Shown: piece by piece, positions 11,223-22,190 of the stretch
How positions within the stretch are numbered: position 1 is the first letter of the stretch
Layout: every line of letters starts with the position of its first letter
Assembly: GCA_030765045.1 (NCBI GenBank)
Contig: CM060962.1
Location: 93,034,412-93,098,411 of the forward strand
Reading direction: 5' to 3'
Source of the DNA: Tenodera sinensis
Lineage: Eukaryota; Arthropoda; Insecta; Mantodea; Mantidae
DNA length: 64,000 nt
Made by a program: the position numbers and the translations under genes
Notes under the pieces: generated by a model
The model's database searches: none
The model's input: only the letters and a program-made list of their open reading frames with translations
What the model was told of the DNA's origin: nothing

Positions 11223-12880
11223 GTGAGAACTGGGTATCCTAGTAATGATTGTGATAAGTACTCGGAAATAAATAGTCCTGGAAGGCAAATGATGATACAA
11301 AAGAAAAGAGAATGGAAAAATAGAATCAACGAAAACGAAAAAGTAGGAGATCCACCTAAAATCAAAATTGGAGTAAATGGAAAACAATACAATGCAGTTA
11401 TAGATACGGAATCAAATAGCACAGTATGCTCACAAAATTTTTATGATAATTTACAAAGTAGTGGTTTTAAAGTAATGTCTTTACCAGTTAATGGGATATA
11501 TTGCTCGCTAGCTGTGGGAAAACGAAAAGAGAGTAAAATTTCAAGCAATGATAAATATTGAAATAAATGGGAGAATACTAGGAATTTTATTTCTGATTGT
11601 AGGAAGACTTGTGACAGATATTATAATAGGTTGTGATTGTCTTTATGCCTGGGAAGCTGTGGTGAATTTTAAAAACATGATTGTAGAAATGAAAGTTGAA
11701 GATGAGACCATTATAGTGCCATTTGTGGAAGATACTAGTTCAGAAACTATTGTAAGAGAAAAAGAGGAAGAAGAAATCCAAGGGGATACATTCTTTGTAG
11801 AATATGTTAAAGTAGGAGCTATGGAATTAACTGAAGTAAATGTCAAAGAGTACAGTGTCGATAATAAAGAAAATGTAGAATGGGATAAAAATGATTTCAT
11901 AGACAATTTGAGGTTTTCTGACGCAACTAGGTACTATGATAGGGAGAGTAGTGAAGACTTAGAAGAATTGTTGAGGGAAAAGGTAACTCAGGCTGATCAA
12001 CTAAATGAACAACAGAGGGATAAACTGTTTAAAATATTAATCCGAAATAAAGAAGTATTCTCTGAGAAACCTGGTAAATGTAGTATGTATACTCATTCGT
12101 TTGAGATAATACCCATCAAACCTTTTACACATAAAGCAAGAGCTATCCATAGTACCATAAGAGAAGAGGTAGATGCAGTTATAAAGTCAATGTTAGAAGA
12201 TGAGGTTATTGAGATTTCGAATTCAGAATTTGTGAATCCCCTATGTATTGTAAATAAGGCCAATGGAAAGATTAGGGTGACATTAGACGCGAGAAAACTA
12301 AATCATTGTTCCTCATACTTTCCATCAGGGAATCCAATAGAACGTGTCCTCCGAGATATAGGAATTTATTTACGTGTACTTACACATCATAATCACAAGG
12401 ATTGGGTGAAATATTGTCCATTGATAGAAAAGATTATTAATCACACCATTAATGTAACTACTGGGTTTGCCCCAATAAAATTAATGTTAGGAATGGAACC
12501 AGAACCAATATTGATCGGGGTACCAAAAATACTCAAAATAAATGACATTAAGTTAAGTGAAGAAGAAAGAGTGAAAATTGCTTTTGAACGAATCAAGAAA
12601 AAGGCAGAGAAGCGAAAATTAAAAAAAAAAGAGTAGAAAACATAAACGGGAACCTAAGATAGGCGATTGGGTACTAGTTAAAGACCATAAGTTATCAAGT
12701 GCATTGCGAGGTAGGAACAAAAGGATGGAATTGTTATATAAAGGTCCTGCAGAATTTATATCAAAATTTGGTTATCATACCTATGAAGTAAAAGATGTTA
12801 AAAATGACAAATGGCTGGGAAGGTGGCATAAACAACTCCTTCGACCATACAAGAAACCGTGTAGTACCTTGGAACTTTGA
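11223..12880 (+). pseudogene. Truncated pol of element B: protease, start of RT, end of integrase
   Basis: The protease comes first: IKIGVNGKQYNAVIDTESNS, where the catalytic DTG reads DTE at 11403-11411. After a frame change near 11530 it continues as DIIIGCDCLYAWEAV. The N-terminal part of reverse transcriptase follows (VFSEKPGKCSMYTHSFEI, then VNKANGKIRVTLDARKLN). At about 12305 this jumps without a stop into integrase (YFPSGNPIERVLRDIG, then VTTGFAPIKLMLGMEP). The YxDD box, RNase H and most of integrase are missing. A second frame change at the A-run near 12625 precedes the GDWVLV...GPA tail, which ends at a TGA at 12878-12880. It cannot encode a working enzyme set. Confidence 0.85.
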
Positions 12881-13645
12881 TTTCATGTAAAATTCGAAGT
12901 GTCATTTGTTCTATTGGCGCCCAATCAGTTTTTAGATAAAACTTAAATTTTAGCTTACTTGAAAACCATATATTGGTCAGGTACTTATGTATTCATGACA
13001 AATGCAGAATGTGAATTGCTATATACTACAAAGAGCTTAAGAATATATTGTATAGAGCTCACAATAACAGCTTCAGAAAGATTGTTAAAATGTTCATCTC
13101 CGCATAGAGAGAAAACAGAATATTTAATTTGTAAACATTTGTTAAAATATTTAGATGTATAGATAGTTATCACAGCAAGACAAAGAAAGAACTGGTCTGA
13201 AGAGTGTAATGGATTTATATAAATATATGTACATTTTTAGTGCTTAAAGGATCTAGTAAAGATATGTGTTGCAATAACAAAATTGAAAATTCACAGTGCA
13301 AGTGATTGTGAGAGCGAAGTGAGCAAACATGAACTAAAAGGAGGAAGTATAAAGAAAGACTCTTGAAATTTAACCTTTATATAAGTTTCACAGGAGAAAC
13401 CATAACATATTGTAATTAGTATTTAAGGATTAATGTTAAGTCAAGTGTACAATTGTTTGTCATGTTATAAAGATTAATGAGAAAATGTGTTAATAACCAA
13501 TTTCAAAACAGTGTAATTGAAAATTGTATATAATGGGAGTGTTGCCGATTATTCAAAATTCAGGAGTAATTTTTAATTTTTCTTTCGGGCAAGACATTTA
13601 CATTATTTTATTATGAAATAATAAAATAATATAAATGGGGGCATT
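12881..13645 (+). other. 3' untranslated region of element B
   Basis: AT-rich, without open frames of note. It ends in ataaatgggggcatt immediately before the right LTR, a plausible polypurine tract for plus-strand priming. Confidence 0.6.
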
Positions 13646-14416
13646 TGATACCGAAATTTAGATTTCAAATCGAATGGGCTTGATAAAGACACGTTTTAAT
13701 TTAATTGCAGGATGTGAGATTAGCGATAAATGTTGAGTAATAACATAGGTAGATAATAGAGTAGGAAGTGTTTTAAGGTGAGCAAGATATGAGTAAATAA
13801 TAGTCGTTAAATTTGTAGGATAAATGCATTATTGGTTTGAAATTAACGAGTCATGACGTCATACCACATATTTTGAAATCACGGTCAAAATTCAGGTCTG
13901 CCAACCTTAAAAGTCGCGCGATATGTTTAATAAAATATAAAGAAAACATCGTTTAATCATAAAAAGGTAACTATATATTTGGAATTCAAAAAAGAACATG
14001 TTATAATAGAAAGGGACATTTCTAAGTTGGGAAAAGGAATGAAATAGCATTTTGGATACGAGGCTTTCTTTTGGATGACGTAATGAAATTTAAAATTGTA
14101 AAGAACGTTTTTCTTAGCGTGGGGACGCCAGGAAGCATGTTCACTCGCCCCAGACCGGTAGTGGACGTTGTGGTGTACACACGTGAGTGCGATTCCTCTG
14201 CGAGTATATATAAGTATCGAAAGTCGGCATAACTCCCGAAAATGTAAAAAGAGTGAAAAATAAATAATCTACAAAAGTTCTTCTGGGGTAATCTGTAAAA
14301 CATACCTACGCACACCCTGGATTAAAGAGATTTCATGCTGAACTAGCCGGAACAAACATCACCATTCCGCATCAAATGGCGACACAACGTGAACCAACAT
14401 CTTATTTTTCGCATCA
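13646..14416 (+). repeat. 3' LTR of element B
   Basis: 771 bp, paired with 8222-8992. It is followed at once by the duplication actc and then by the interrupted leader of element A. Confidence 0.95.
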
Positions 14417-14453
14417 ACTCTCACCAACTGTCGTTTTGTTTCTCCTATTCAGG

Positions 14454-14471
14454 CTCCAGCGTTGGGCGCCA
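14454..14471 (-). promoter_or_regulatory. Primer-binding site of element A
   Basis: On the minus strand TGGCGCCCAACGCTGGAGC starts 6 bp after the 5' LTR. Its first 12 bases equal the complement of the tRNA-Lys(CTT) 3' end. This fixes the orientation of A. Confidence 0.7.
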
Positions 14472-14477
14472 AATTCT

Positions 14478-14762
14478 TGAAGCGGTTCCCTTCGATATCT
14501 TCTTTTTGATGATTATGTCGGAGAGCACGGGATTCAGGGGGAACGGAGAAACAAACAACAGTAGTTTTCTCATTGATTATATATCAACTTCACTATTTAC
14601 ATTCGTCACTGCTTACATCCGCTCCTTCCACTTTCATTGCTCAAGCCTAACTGAACCTTTGTTCCAGTTGGCTGACCGGGCAAGTGCCTCTAGGCTAGTC
14701 GAACAGCTGACGGGTCATTAACCCCGCCTAGGTTGAATTTAGTGATATTTAATACTGTTTCA
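14478..14762 (-). repeat. 5' LTR of element A, 285 bp
   Basis: TG...CA on either strand. It is the unexpanded twin of 3769-5577 and is flanked on the right by the duplication gtat. Confidence 0.93.
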
Positions 14763-14766
14763 GTAT

Positions 14767-14880
14767 CATAATTCCGCTTGATGTTCCATTGATGGGTGCC
14801 TTTTTTAACTTTAGAGCACAACAAACACCTTACGTTCCTTACATGATGAGAGAAGAAATCATCAAAGTGCTATTCTAGAT
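14767..14880 (-). pseudogene. hAT transposase fragment, N-terminal zinc-finger part
   Basis: The minus strand reads VRCLLCSKVKKGTHQWNIK followed by RNYDT. This is a decayed BED-like finger (CxxC, then a basic helix with an expected His replaced by Asn), of the type found at the N-terminus of GTF2IRD2-like hAT proteins. The frame runs into the duplicated GTAT bases and resumes at 3768 on the other side of element A. A stop lies shortly upstream, so the N-terminus is incomplete. Confidence 0.6.
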
Positions 14881-15296
14881 ATCAAATTTAATAGACCAGG
14901 AATAATTAGATGTACTCTAATTCTATGAATATACTAAGACTTTAAGTTAAATAAACTAATATCCTTCAAAGTTATAAATAAAGAAATTTATCTTTACGTC
15001 TTAGTATTAAATTGCACTTTGACAGACATGTTTAGAAGTGCAGGTAAATACGAGAGGACAGTACCCCCGTGATCGGTGTGTATGCAGTGCCAGCTAAGGC
15101 TGCGAGGGAGGGGGAGACAGAGTAAGCGCTGCCCCTGATACGTCATAGTTGCGAGGCCTCGTTGAGTACATGTTTGCCGATGCCTGCAATAGACAAGTGG
15201 ACTCGACCATAAACTACTGCGTAACATTACGTCACACGCCACCTGCGTTAAATGAACTACACCGAAATAGCCTGAGAGATTGTAGATGTGACTACT

Positions 15297-15535
15297 TGCC
15301 GCCTCTGTGTCGTGGTGGTAGTGTGTCTGCCTCACGTCTAAGAGGCCGCGAGTTCGAATCTTGCTTAGGGTGAGCTATCGGCATAAGGTTTTTACCGAGG
15401 TTTTCCCTTATCCTGAAAAGACGAATGTCGGGTAACTTAAAGCTCTGGGAATCTCGGGCTCATTTGAGTATAATTTCGCCCAACTCATTTATTCACCGCC
15501 CAATATCACACTACGTTGGAGGACGTTAAAAAATG
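15297..15535 (+). mobile_element. tRNA-derived SINE
   Basis: An A box (tggtagtgtgtctgcc) and a B box (gagttcgaatc) at tRNA-like spacing head a roughly 240-bp body (aaggtttttaccgaggtttt onward). There is no cloverleaf of a real tRNA. No clear target duplication was found, so the borders are approximate. Confidence 0.7.
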
Positions 15536-15545
15536 TAAGTAATTT

Positions 15546-17020
15546 GAAATAGGCGATGTATGGTTCGCGGCTAAACATAACTCAGTTATATAGTGTTAAA
15601 TGTATTGGTACCAGGAGCTGATAGGTCACTGTTAAAGCAAAGCCGGGTGAAAAATTGGCTTATAATGTCTTTAAAACTGTTGTCTGGGTATAGAAATGTC
15701 GATTTTCAGCAGCTCGTCATCAGAGTTCTCAAGATTTAATGCCACAAATATCTCAAATTTCGAACTTATCTCTCGACAATGTGACACTGAACAACGGTTA
15801 GTTGCCTTCTTGTGTTATGAAGCCTAATCTAGAGACATCAGTTTGATTGCTCTTGTTTAATTCGTAACGTCAAACGCTGTTGTCCGAAAGCTTCTGGGTT
15901 CATTTCCTATCATGCAGGTGTTTTTTATTTCTTATTTATTCGAATAAGAGCATTAACACTACTACCATTTCCATATTTCTCATCACACCAGAAATCTTGG
16001 ATAGAGAGGATACGACAATCGTTCCTTTGCCGCTGTCAATTTTGCCATGAATATTCAGGTCACCGTTTCGAGCAGTCACTATAAAATTGATGTAAAGTCT
16101 TAGATGATTTTATTATTATTTTGCTCTTTCTTCCCCGCTTTAATCAACTTCCCATTTTGAAGTGCAGCATATGAATGTATTAAGCACGATTCAACTTTTT
16201 GTTAGCAAAAATTGTAATTAGGTGTACTGACAGGTTGAAATAAAAATGCGTACATTGAAACAATTTAAAATGTAGACCAAAACAGTGGCTAGTGGCGTAC
16301 TGGCACTTTAGAGGCTTATAGACGTAACTTCGAAATTTGAACCAACCGACCATAAGTCTCCTATCTCAAATTACTTGTTTAAGAAATCTCCATATTCGGT
16401 GTACTTCATTAACGCTCGGCATATGAGCATTTAGAAAGAAGTCAACATTGATATCTTAAATAAATAATTCGGTAGAGTTCAAGGCGAACTCAAATATTCA
16501 AACATATAACTTTCTGAGATATAATTGATAGTTTTCGGTTTTCTAAACACGAAATATTTGCTGCGAAAGTAGGACTTATTCTGTCTTATCCAACCATTTT
16601 TACATATCTTTGTAAAAGCTCTTTATATGTAATTGTGTATAACCATATGTATTCTGACGCTACGAATTACATTATAATTATAATTTATACAGCTGATAAC
16701 AATAAACAAATATAATCTAAAAACAGAGCATGCAGGATGCCGGTCGTGCCAGCCGCCCTCTTTTAGTTGTGTACCAAGGTAGCAACACAGAACACCTGGT
16801 AGCAAAGAGGTTAAGCGGGTGCCCGAAGTATTTATTTCGCCTTCTGCACTCTTGCACATAAATATCCCTGTTCACTCTAATACTGGAAGTTAGTTTAGAA
16901 TCATTAGTTATGACTACTTCATGCTATATCAACAAGATTCGTTTTTGAATATTGCCGTGTCTTTCTTTTTAAGCAGTTTCTTCGATACATGGTCTATAAA
17001 ATTAGGAAAATTCTGCACAA
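15546..17020. other. Non-coding stretch, nothing recognised
   Basis: No open frame with recognisable motifs, no RNA gene and no element ends could be identified on either strand. Confidence 0.5.
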
Positions 17021-17021
17021 G

Positions 17022-17520
<499 letters not shown>

Positions 17521-17645
17521 CTCTTTTCATCTTCCTTTAGCTCTTAAAGATGATTATCAAGTTCATCTCTTTTCTCTTGTGGATGTTTTCGCTTAGTTCC
17601 ACTCACAACTTCGGTATGAAGGAAATAACTTGGGATTGTACTTTC

Positions 17646-17674
17646 ACCCCCCCCCCAAAAAAAAAAAAAAAAGA
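17646..17674. repeat. Poly(C)-poly(A) tract
   Basis: A run of C passes straight into a run of A, with no other sequence between. A similar tract lies at 24812-24843. Confidence 0.85.
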
Positions 17675-17859
17675 AAACTGGATGATCCAGTTAACGAATA
17701 CTTGCGTCTCCATCCTTGTCAATGCATTTCTCAACAAAATCCAAGTCACTTTCCTGAAAATGTTTCATACCACAGTTCCAGTGGCACTGAAAAAATACAT
17801 TTACTGCGCAAATGGGGATCTTTAGTGAACCGAAAGCAACTAACATATCTAAGAGGTGG

Positions 17860-18060
17860 AATCAGGACTGAAAAATTTAATGCAATAGCCGGGATTTGAA
17901 CCACCGATCTTCCGCTTATCGAGCGGCTGCTTAACTACCATGGCCAACTTGCCAGTACGACATTCCCCAGCTGATTTGTATTTTTCCGGGTTGGACCACA
18001 AGGGAATTTCACATCACAGATAAATACCCTAAGGCGACTTACAATTGTAAGTACTTTATA
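17860..18060 (-). mobile_element. tRNA-derived SINE, minus strand
   Basis: On the minus strand ccatggtagttaagcagc (A-box-like) and ggttcaaatccc (B box) lie about 35 bases apart and end in a tRNA-like T-stem. The sequence differs from the SINEs at 15297 and 61152, so it is a separate family. Borders are approximate. Confidence 0.6.
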
Positions 18061-18087
18061 TCCCGGGTTTAAGTAACCTTTTAGATG

Positions 18088-18170
18088 GTAATTATTATTT
18101 ATTTATGTTAACAAGCTTACTGCTGGTGTAAGCAGTAAGCTTGTTGGCATAAATAATAACTAACATATCC
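18088..18170. repeat. Inverted repeat with a perfect hairpin
   Basis: The arms aacaagcttactgct and agcagtaagcttgtt face each other across about 6 bp. Weaker pairing continues outward through an ATTATTTAT stretch on both sides, about 30 bp per arm. It could be a small palindromic element. Confidence 0.75.
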
Positions 18171-18390
18171 TTCCGCTTTACTTGTTTTATCGTGTTTCCT
18201 TACATACCCTAAGTGACAGATTTATGAATTGTTTGTGTCGGCAAAGGCACAGCAACAATGGAAATATAGGAAAACTACTCGAAGAAGGAGACCGTTTTGG
18301 ACTGATGAAACGGGAAACATAGCTCCGCTGATTGGACGTGGTACGACGTTGCCATATTTATGATTGGTCGGGCCGCTAGCATCAGTAGTA

Positions 18391-18449
18391 GAAGAAGAAG
18401 AAGGAGAAGAAGAAGAAGAAGAAGAAGAAGAAGAAGAAGAAGAAGAAGG
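18391..18449. repeat. (GAA)n microsatellite
   Basis: About 20 GAA units with a few GGA variants. It lies some 240 bp upstream of the mucolipin start codon, so it may fall in its promoter or 5' untranslated region. Confidence 0.9.
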
Positions 18450-18689
18450 ATTTTTAAGGAGGTAGTGTAAGGTGTCAGGTGGGTTTTGAACGATAATAAG
18501 GACGACGTAAGGACTAGGTACTAGGTGTTCTGTGAGTAACGAGCATTAAGGGAGCATGTGATTTGTTCGAAGAATGTAGTCTCATTGCAGTAGAACTGAG
18601 TTGACAAGTTTTCCGTCTAGGAAATGGGCATTTGAAGAAACATATTCAGAAGAAGCTTAGCAATTGTGAACTTGACAACAAACAAAGTT

Positions 18690-18792
18690 ATGGAAAGTGA
18701 TATGCAAAAATCTGTGATAGTACATTTAAAGGAACCACATGAAAATGACAGGTCGCAGTGTAGTCATAAAGCAGAGGAGAGTGATAGAGAAG
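18690..18792 (+). CDS. Trpml: Mucolipin (TRPML) channel, coding exon 1
   Basis: The exon encodes the variable cytosolic N-terminus (MESDMQKSVIVHLKEPHEND onward, 34 codons plus one base). It ends at a textbook donor, gaag|gtgagt, with GT at 18793. The ATG at 18690 is the first after an in-frame stop at 18633-18635 and has G at +4. Linking it to exon 2 rests on matching phase: the spare G joins AT of exon 2 to give Asp, and on the closeness of the two acidic stretches. The N-terminus of mucolipins is poorly conserved, so no motif proves the identity of this exon. A 5' non-coding exon upstream is possible. Confidence 0.7.
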
Positions 18793-19339
18793 GTGAGTGC
18801 ATTGGTCATAAAACAAAGAAGAAAGAAATAGTTTTTAGGTTAAGATAAAGACTGGAGAAATATTTAGTTTATTGTGCTGGCATTTTCAACCTGCTGGCAA
18901 TTATTGAAATTGGTGTGTATAAAAACACAATTGGCGAAAATAATGTATATCGAATCCCATGTTATATAGAACCATAACCCACTGCTGTATTTAAACATCC
19001 TCGTGGTCACATCTGAAATCGGATTTAAATCCCTTTACAGTTGTACGAATTCGTTATAAACTTCAAAAATTCACGTAAAATGAACCAATATACCTTCCCG
19101 AAATATTGCATGCATGACATGAAAGCACTGACTTTCCGATTATATTGGCATAATATGATTGTTGAGAGTCTTAGATTTCAAAGCAGTTCAAGTGAAGGGC
19201 AACACAACACTTTGGTTTTGTATTGTATCCCATCTTGTTCTTTTGATCCTAGAATGAGCCAGGCTCAAGGATATAGAACGTCATACAACCATGCAATTTC
19301 ATGCTCTTATTTTTTTTTTTTTCCCATCACCTAAACACA

Positions 19340-21914
19340 ATCATTACACTAAGGTTCATACTGGTGGGGTAAAGAAGGTATAGTATAGTATTCCTTAATG
19401 CTGTAAATAGAATGTGCGAGCAAAAACTTTCTCAATTCCTTTTTAAATCTTGAACAGTCTTTTGGGTTACACAGAAATTTTAAAGCTAAAGGAAGACCAT
19501 TATATATTTATATGGCAGAGTAGCGGGGACCTTTCTGATAAATGTGAAAGGAGTTACATGGCTTGTACAAGTCATTTCTGTGTCTAGTACTGTGGTTGTG
19601 TGCAAGAGAAATGAATTTAAAGATATCGACCACATAACATAAGTGAAAAAATGTATTGACTTGTGAACGTTAGAATACCCATCTTGAACAAGGGTCTGCA
19701 TGTTTGACAGGTTCAAGCACCACTTAAAACTTGCAGTGCTCTCTTCTTTAAGAAAAAGATCCTACCACTTTGTACTGAATTACTCCATAAAATAATATTG
19801 TAGCTCATGACGGAGTGGAAATAAGCAAAGTATGAAGTTCTCAGAATATATTGATGTAGCAAGTCATTCATGTATCTGAAGGTAAAACAAGCTGCGCTGA
19901 ATTTAGGAAATAAGTTGAGTATATTCTAAAGTAAGAACAAATTAGAAACTAAAAACTTCACTTATCTTAATGTTGTACGTTCTTTTTGCACATACTGACA
20001 ACTTGAAACCTTGGGTCAGTTTATGCAAAAAGAACGTGCAACATTACTAAGATAAGTGAAGTTTTTAGTTTCTAATTTGTTCTTACTTTAGAATCTTGTT
20101 GCTTCACTGTTAATAGCTTCAATTTTCCTTATTTAAGTTGAGTATATGCTTGTTCCAGCTCATTTCTTCATCTATTTCTAACCATAGAAACTTGGTACAA
20201 CCTACTTTATTTATTGTGATAAGTAATATTTAATCTGGAATAATTTTATTCTTAGTTTTAAATTGAATATATGATGTTTTATCATAATTTAGAATTAATT
20301 TGTTGGTTTCAAGCCAAATGTTCAGTTCCATAAATGCATTTGTAATTATGTTTAAGATTTCTTCTGATGATTTCTGAGATATAAGTGTACTGGTGTCATC
20401 TGCAAAAAGTATTGGTGTGGAATGTTCATTGAGATTAGAAGGTAAATCATTTATGAAAACAAAGAACAATGGACCCAATATTGATCCCTGTGAAACTCTG
20501 AGTTTGATTGTACCTGAATCTGATTCTTTATTGCTGACAATTTTTTGGTTCTATTTGTTAAATAGAATCTAAACCAAGTAATTGAGAGGTTATCCAGACT
20601 ATAAACATGTAATTTCTCCAGCATCAGCTCATGATTGCTATCAACAAAGGCCTTGGTCAGATCACAGAAAATAACTGTTAATTCCTTATTGTTCATTATA
20701 TTTAATATTTTGTTGGCAAGTCTATATGTGACATTGTTGGTAGGCACTCCCTTCCTAAAGCCAAACTGGCATGATGTCAGAATGCTATTTTGAGCAAGAT
20801 GTTTCATAATATGATTATACATTGCTTTTTCAAAAATCTTTGATAGTGAGGTAAGCAGTGAGATTAGTCTGTGATTAGAGGGCATTTGTCAAACACCCTT
20901 TTTAAACAGTTGCTTAACCATTGCTAACTTTAATTTCTCTGCAAATATTCCCGACAAGAATGAACAGTTAGATGTGACTTAAAGGTTTACTTAACTCACT
21001 TGAGCAGCATTTTAACAGCTTAGTACTTATACCATCCCACCCATGGGAGGTTTTACTCTTCAGAGACTTTATTAATTTCGGAGGGTGTTGTGGGTTTTAT
21101 TCTAAATAGATTTTGAATATTTGTGTTTTTTAGTGAATTTGATGCTCCTATATTTTAATCACTTTTTCTGTAATCCTTTTTAGACAAGTTTGCTTCAACA
21201 GCATTTAGGAAGTATATATTGAATGCATTTGCAGATTCATGTAGATTTGTTAATTCTACATTGCCCATAAATATTGAGGAAATATCATTAGACCTTTTGG
21301 CTCTACCTGTTTCACTTTTAATGAGATTCCATGTAGTTCTGATTTTGTTTTTTTGACTGTTCTAAGACTTGTGAGATATACTGCTTCTTTGCTGCCTTTA
21401 TAACTCTACTAAGTATTCTACAGTAGCCTTTATAGTACTTTTTGAGTTGATAATTTTAACTGATTCGATGATGTAAGTAAAGTTACCTTTTAGTATTGCA
21501 TGACTTCCTTATTCCACTGGTTGTCCATTCTTTAGTTCTTGGTCTCTGAGCCATAAATCTTTTTTTGGTTGGGAAGTTTGCTTCGTATGTCCCCATTAAA
21601 ATTCGTAAGAAAGTATTAAATTTTACTATAGTATATAGATTCCCAGTTTATAGTTTTAAGATCTTGAACAAAATTGTTAATGTATTCATTGTTTATTACT
21701 CGGATTTTAATGAAGGAATTTTTTTGCTTGTCTACTTTAATTTTACCAGGTGACTTGTAAATTATGAGCAATTGTGCATCATGATCTGAGAGCCTATTTA
21801 TGATGGGTATGACTTCATACTGTGGTATCTTTGCTCTATCTATACATATGTTGTCAATGATTGTTGCCAAATTGTTATAAATTCTTGTTGGGAAATCTAC
21901 TATGTATGATTGTC
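19340..21914 (-). mobile_element. LINE with endonuclease and reverse transcriptase remnants
   Basis: Reading the minus strand from about 21910, the end of an APE-type endonuclease is visible (IDNICIDRAKIPQYEVIP, then LSDHDAQLL). Reverse transcriptase follows at 20885-20230 with CQFGFRKGVPTNNVTYRL, ELTVIFCDLTKAFVDSNHE (normally DLSKAFDTVDH, so the key motif is altered) and the catalytic ILFADDTSTL. A LINE C-terminal stretch occurs at about 19500-19350 (LKFLCNPKDCSRFKKELR). Stops and frame changes are frequent. The order endonuclease then RT fits a Jockey/CR1-like element. It lies in intron 1, antisense to mucolipin, and is interrupted by a palindromic insertion at 19925-20133. Confidence 0.8.
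19925..20133. mobile_element. Palindromic insertion with a 14-bp target duplication
   Basis: Two arms of about 75 bp (19925-20002 and 20018-20096) are near-perfect reverse complements. They are followed by about 35 bp of unpaired sequence. The insert is bracketed by taagttgagtatat at 19911-19924 and 20134-20147. It interrupts LINE sequence. A duplication that long argues against a cut-and-paste MITE and for target-primed retroposition of a fold-back sequence. Confidence 0.75.
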
Positions 21915-22190
21915 CGTGATATGCTCGTGAGCGCCAGTCGCTTGGCCTGTGTCTTACACTGTGCTGTGTTTTAGGTGACGACCCAGTAGCTATAAATACA
22001 GTACTGCGGTTTGTTGCCAAGATTGATTTTGGCAAGCAAATGTAAGGTGTTTTTTTATCTTGGCAGATTTAGAATTTTAGTATGTTTTACTTTTGGTATT
22101 TTTACAAACCAGTTAATATTAACATAAATTATAATGGTAAACCACTCAAAGCAGTTGATGATGCCAAATACTTAGGCATCACTTTCGACA
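21915..22190 (+). pseudogene. LINE fragment, plus strand
   Basis: Bases 21930-22060 resemble 38144-38270, which belongs to a LINE 3' region that ends in an (ACTC)n tail. Further on, 22111-22180 encodes NGKPLKAVDDAKYLGITFDR, a reverse-transcriptase thumb motif of LINEs. Orientation is opposite to the LINE on its left, so two elements abut or one is inserted in the other. Confidence 0.55.

Larger units (their letters stand above)
8222..14416 (+). mobile_element. LTR retrotransposon B (Gypsy type), nested in element A
   Basis: Two 771-bp LTRs (8222-8992 and 13646-14416) start TGATACCG and end GCATCA. The 4-bp duplication actc lies at 8218-8221 and 14417-14420. A primer site follows the left LTR and a purine-rich stretch (aaatgggggcatt) precedes the right one, which fixes the + orientation. 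Inside are an intact gag frame and a short, damaged pol. The LTRs differ at roughly 9 of 771 positions, about 1.2 percent, so the insertion is young. The flanks join to a continuous leader of element A, proving that B landed in A. Confidence 0.95.
3769..14762 (-). mobile_element. LTR retrotransposon A (Gypsy type, pol mostly deleted)
   Basis: Two LTRs (3769-5577 and 14478-14762) begin TG and end CA and are flanked by the 4-bp duplication gtat (3765-3768 and 14763-14766). Primer site and genes show that the element reads on the minus strand, so the 5' LTR is the right-hand one. Apart from the nested element B, the internal part is only about 2.7 kb. It holds a leader, a damaged gag gene and, fused directly behind it, the last 60 or so residues of integrase. 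Protease, reverse transcriptase, RNase H and the integrase core are absent. The two LTRs differ at only a few positions outside the TACA array, so insertion is fairly recent. It sits inside a hAT transposase gene. Confidence 0.92.
2806..15186 (-). mobile_element. hAT transposon, internally deleted, host of a nested LTR insertion
   Basis: The ends are inverted repeats starting CAGGCATCGGCAAACAT, perfect for 17 bases and imperfect for about 30 more (2806 onward, and the reverse complement of sequence ending at 15186). They are flanked by the 8-bp target duplication caatagac (2798-2805 and 15187-15194), and 8 bp is the hAT hallmark. The terminal CAGG..CGGCAAAC resembles Charlie-type hAT ends. 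Without the LTR element inserted at 3765-14766 the hAT would be only about 1.4 kb, and it keeps just part of a transposase on the minus strand. It is therefore a deletion derivative that cannot move by itself. Confidence 0.9.

Noticed and set aside
8598..14315. Two nearly identical small minus-strand frames at 8598-8879 and 14022-14315
   Set aside because: They fall in the two LTR copies of element B and are antisense shadows without motifs.
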